Shown: positions 4,414-5,082 of the stretch, piece by piece
How positions within the stretch are numbered: position 1 is the first letter of the stretch
Layout: the number at the start of each line of letters is the position of its first letter
NCBI GenBank assembly: GCA_003695045.1
Contig: RFJB01000071.1
Span: 1 to 5,082 of the forward strand
Direction: 5' to 3'
Length of the DNA: 5,082 bases
DNA from: Candidatus Woesearchaeota archaeon
GTDB taxonomy: Archaea; Nanobdellota; Nanobdellia; Woesearchaeales; J091
The notes under the pieces: generated by a model
What the model was told of the DNA's origin: nothing
The model's input: the letters and a program-made list of their open reading frames with translations, nothing else
Database searches by the model: none
Translations under genes and position numbers: made by a program

Positions 4414-5082
4414 ATGGCGCGCGTCGAAAGAAAAAGGATTGACGAGAACGTTCTGAAAGAACTGGTCAGGGCGCAGAAGAACGAGATAACAGAGCACCGC
4501 GTCTATAAGAAGCTGGCGGAGATTGCCGGCGGCTCCAACGAGAAAGTCCTGAACCGGATTTCATCAGACGAGCTGCGGCACTACCAGTTCTGGAAAAGCA
4601 TGACTGGCAGGGAGGTGAAGCCGTCCTCATTGAAAGTTTGGTGGTACGTTTTCCTGGCAAAAGCCCTCGGCGTGAATTTCTCCCTCAAGCTCATGGAGAG
4701 GGGCGAAGACCTCGCGGCAGTAAAATACGCGGGGCTAAGCAGCAATGTGAAGGAAGCAGAGCGCATAATGAAGGACGAGCAGAAGCACGAGAAAGAGCTG
4801 CTTGAAATGCTTGAAGAGGAGCGCCTTGAATACGCAAGCTCAATCGTGCTCGGGCTCAACGATGCCCTGGTTGAACTGACGGGCGCGCTTGCGGGGCTCA
4901 CGCTCGCCCTCCAGAACAGCAGGATGGTCGCAATGGCAGGCTTTATCACCGGCTTTGCCGCATCGCTCTCAATGGCAGCATCCGAGTACCTCTCGTCAAA
5001 GGAGGAAAAGGGAAAAAACCCTCTCAAGTCAGCCACATACACGGGCATCGCATACATCATAACAGTCCTTCTTTTGATATCG
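4414..5082 (+). CDS. Ferritin-like/VIT1-CCC1 fusion metal transporter (3' end missing)
   Basis: The first 223 residues are present; the frame runs off the window, and family members are usually about 300-370 residues. Residues 10-135 form a ferritin-like (rubrerythrin-type) four-helix domain with likely di-iron ligands E24 (or E27), E53-LR-H56, E95 or E98, and E122-QK-H125. From 140 the VIT1/CCC1 membrane domain begins: GLNDALVELTGALAG (147-161), a first helix to about 166, a second helix at 171-193 with SLSMAASEYLSSKEE (184-198), the usual M-x-x-x-EY-x-S metal-site signature, and a third helix from 207. Related bacterial proteins (MbfA) export iron, and VIT1 moves Fe2+ or Mn2+ against protons. 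Here the soluble domain probably binds or oxidises iron and the membrane part transports it. An in-frame TAA at 4408 fixes ATG 4414 as the first possible ATG. No clear Shine-Dalgarno is seen. Confidence 0.9.
   Translation, partial: MARVERKRIDENVLKELVRAQKNEITEHRVYKKLAEIAGGSNEKVLNRISSDELRHYQFWKSMTGREVKPSSLKVWWYVFLAKALGVNFSLKLMERGEDLAAVKYAGLSSNVKEAERIMKDEQKHEKELLEMLEEERLEYASSIVLGLNDALVELTGALAGLTLALQNSRMVAMAGFITGFAASLSMAASEYLSSKEEKGKNPLKSATYTGIAYIITVLLLIS

Noticed and set aside
4404..4442. 12-codon upstream frame starting ATG at 4404 and overlapping the ferritin-VIT start
   Set aside because: It could act as a uORF if transcription begins near 4403, but the promoter is weak and nothing supports its translation.
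4581..5060. 159-codon minus-strand frame opposite the ferritin-VIT gene
   Set aside because: It is Ser-rich, low-complexity translation typical of an antisense shadow. The + strand encodes a confident domain fusion.

Overview
The window looks archaeal. Four of the five genes have a good TATA-type box (TTTATAAATA, TTATATAC, TTTAAATA, TTAAAATA). In two of them it lies about 26 bp before the start codon, which predicts leaderless mRNAs. The aldolase is the archaeal class I (DhnA/FbaB, DeoC-fold) type. Spacing is compact, base composition is balanced, and most proteins are poorly characterised. A DPANN or other uncultivated euryarchaeal-type genome would fit, but the lineage is an inference. No tRNA, rRNA, CRISPR array or insertion sequence was found.

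Layout: (1) 57-1295 (+) encodes a secreted-domain plus polytopic membrane protein. Its C-terminal half looks like a site-2 protease (M50) fold that has lost its zinc ligands. (2) 1303-2082 (-) converges on gene 1 with only 7 bp between stops. It encodes an unrecognised soluble protein with a Cys-His-Asp arrangement typical of papain/transglutaminase-like folds. (3) 2128-3120 (-) encodes a SpoIIE-type PPM phosphatase, 45 bp upstream of gene 2 on the same strand. Gene 2 also has its own TATA box. (4) A 266-bp divergent control region (3121-3386) holds two opposed promoters, several exact inverted repeats, a tandem 18-bp repeat, and two mutually exclusive hairpins in the predicted aldolase leader. 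(5) 3387-4316 (+) encodes class I fructose-bisphosphate aldolase, starting at TTG behind a strong Shine-Dalgarno. (6) 4414-5082 (+) encodes the first 223 residues of a ferritin-like/VIT1-CCC1 iron (or manganese) transporter, cut by the window edge.

Functional picture: the aldolase (central sugar metabolism) and the ferritin-VIT protein (metal handling) are recognisable housekeeping functions. The phosphatase and Cys-protein form a same-strand pair that may act together in signalling. The control region they share with the aldolase is unusually rich in repeated elements, which suggests that the divergent genes are co-regulated. The most notable items are the apparent pseudo-protease, the uncharacterised phosphatase/Cys-protein pair, and the repeat-rich divergent region with its potential RNA switch.
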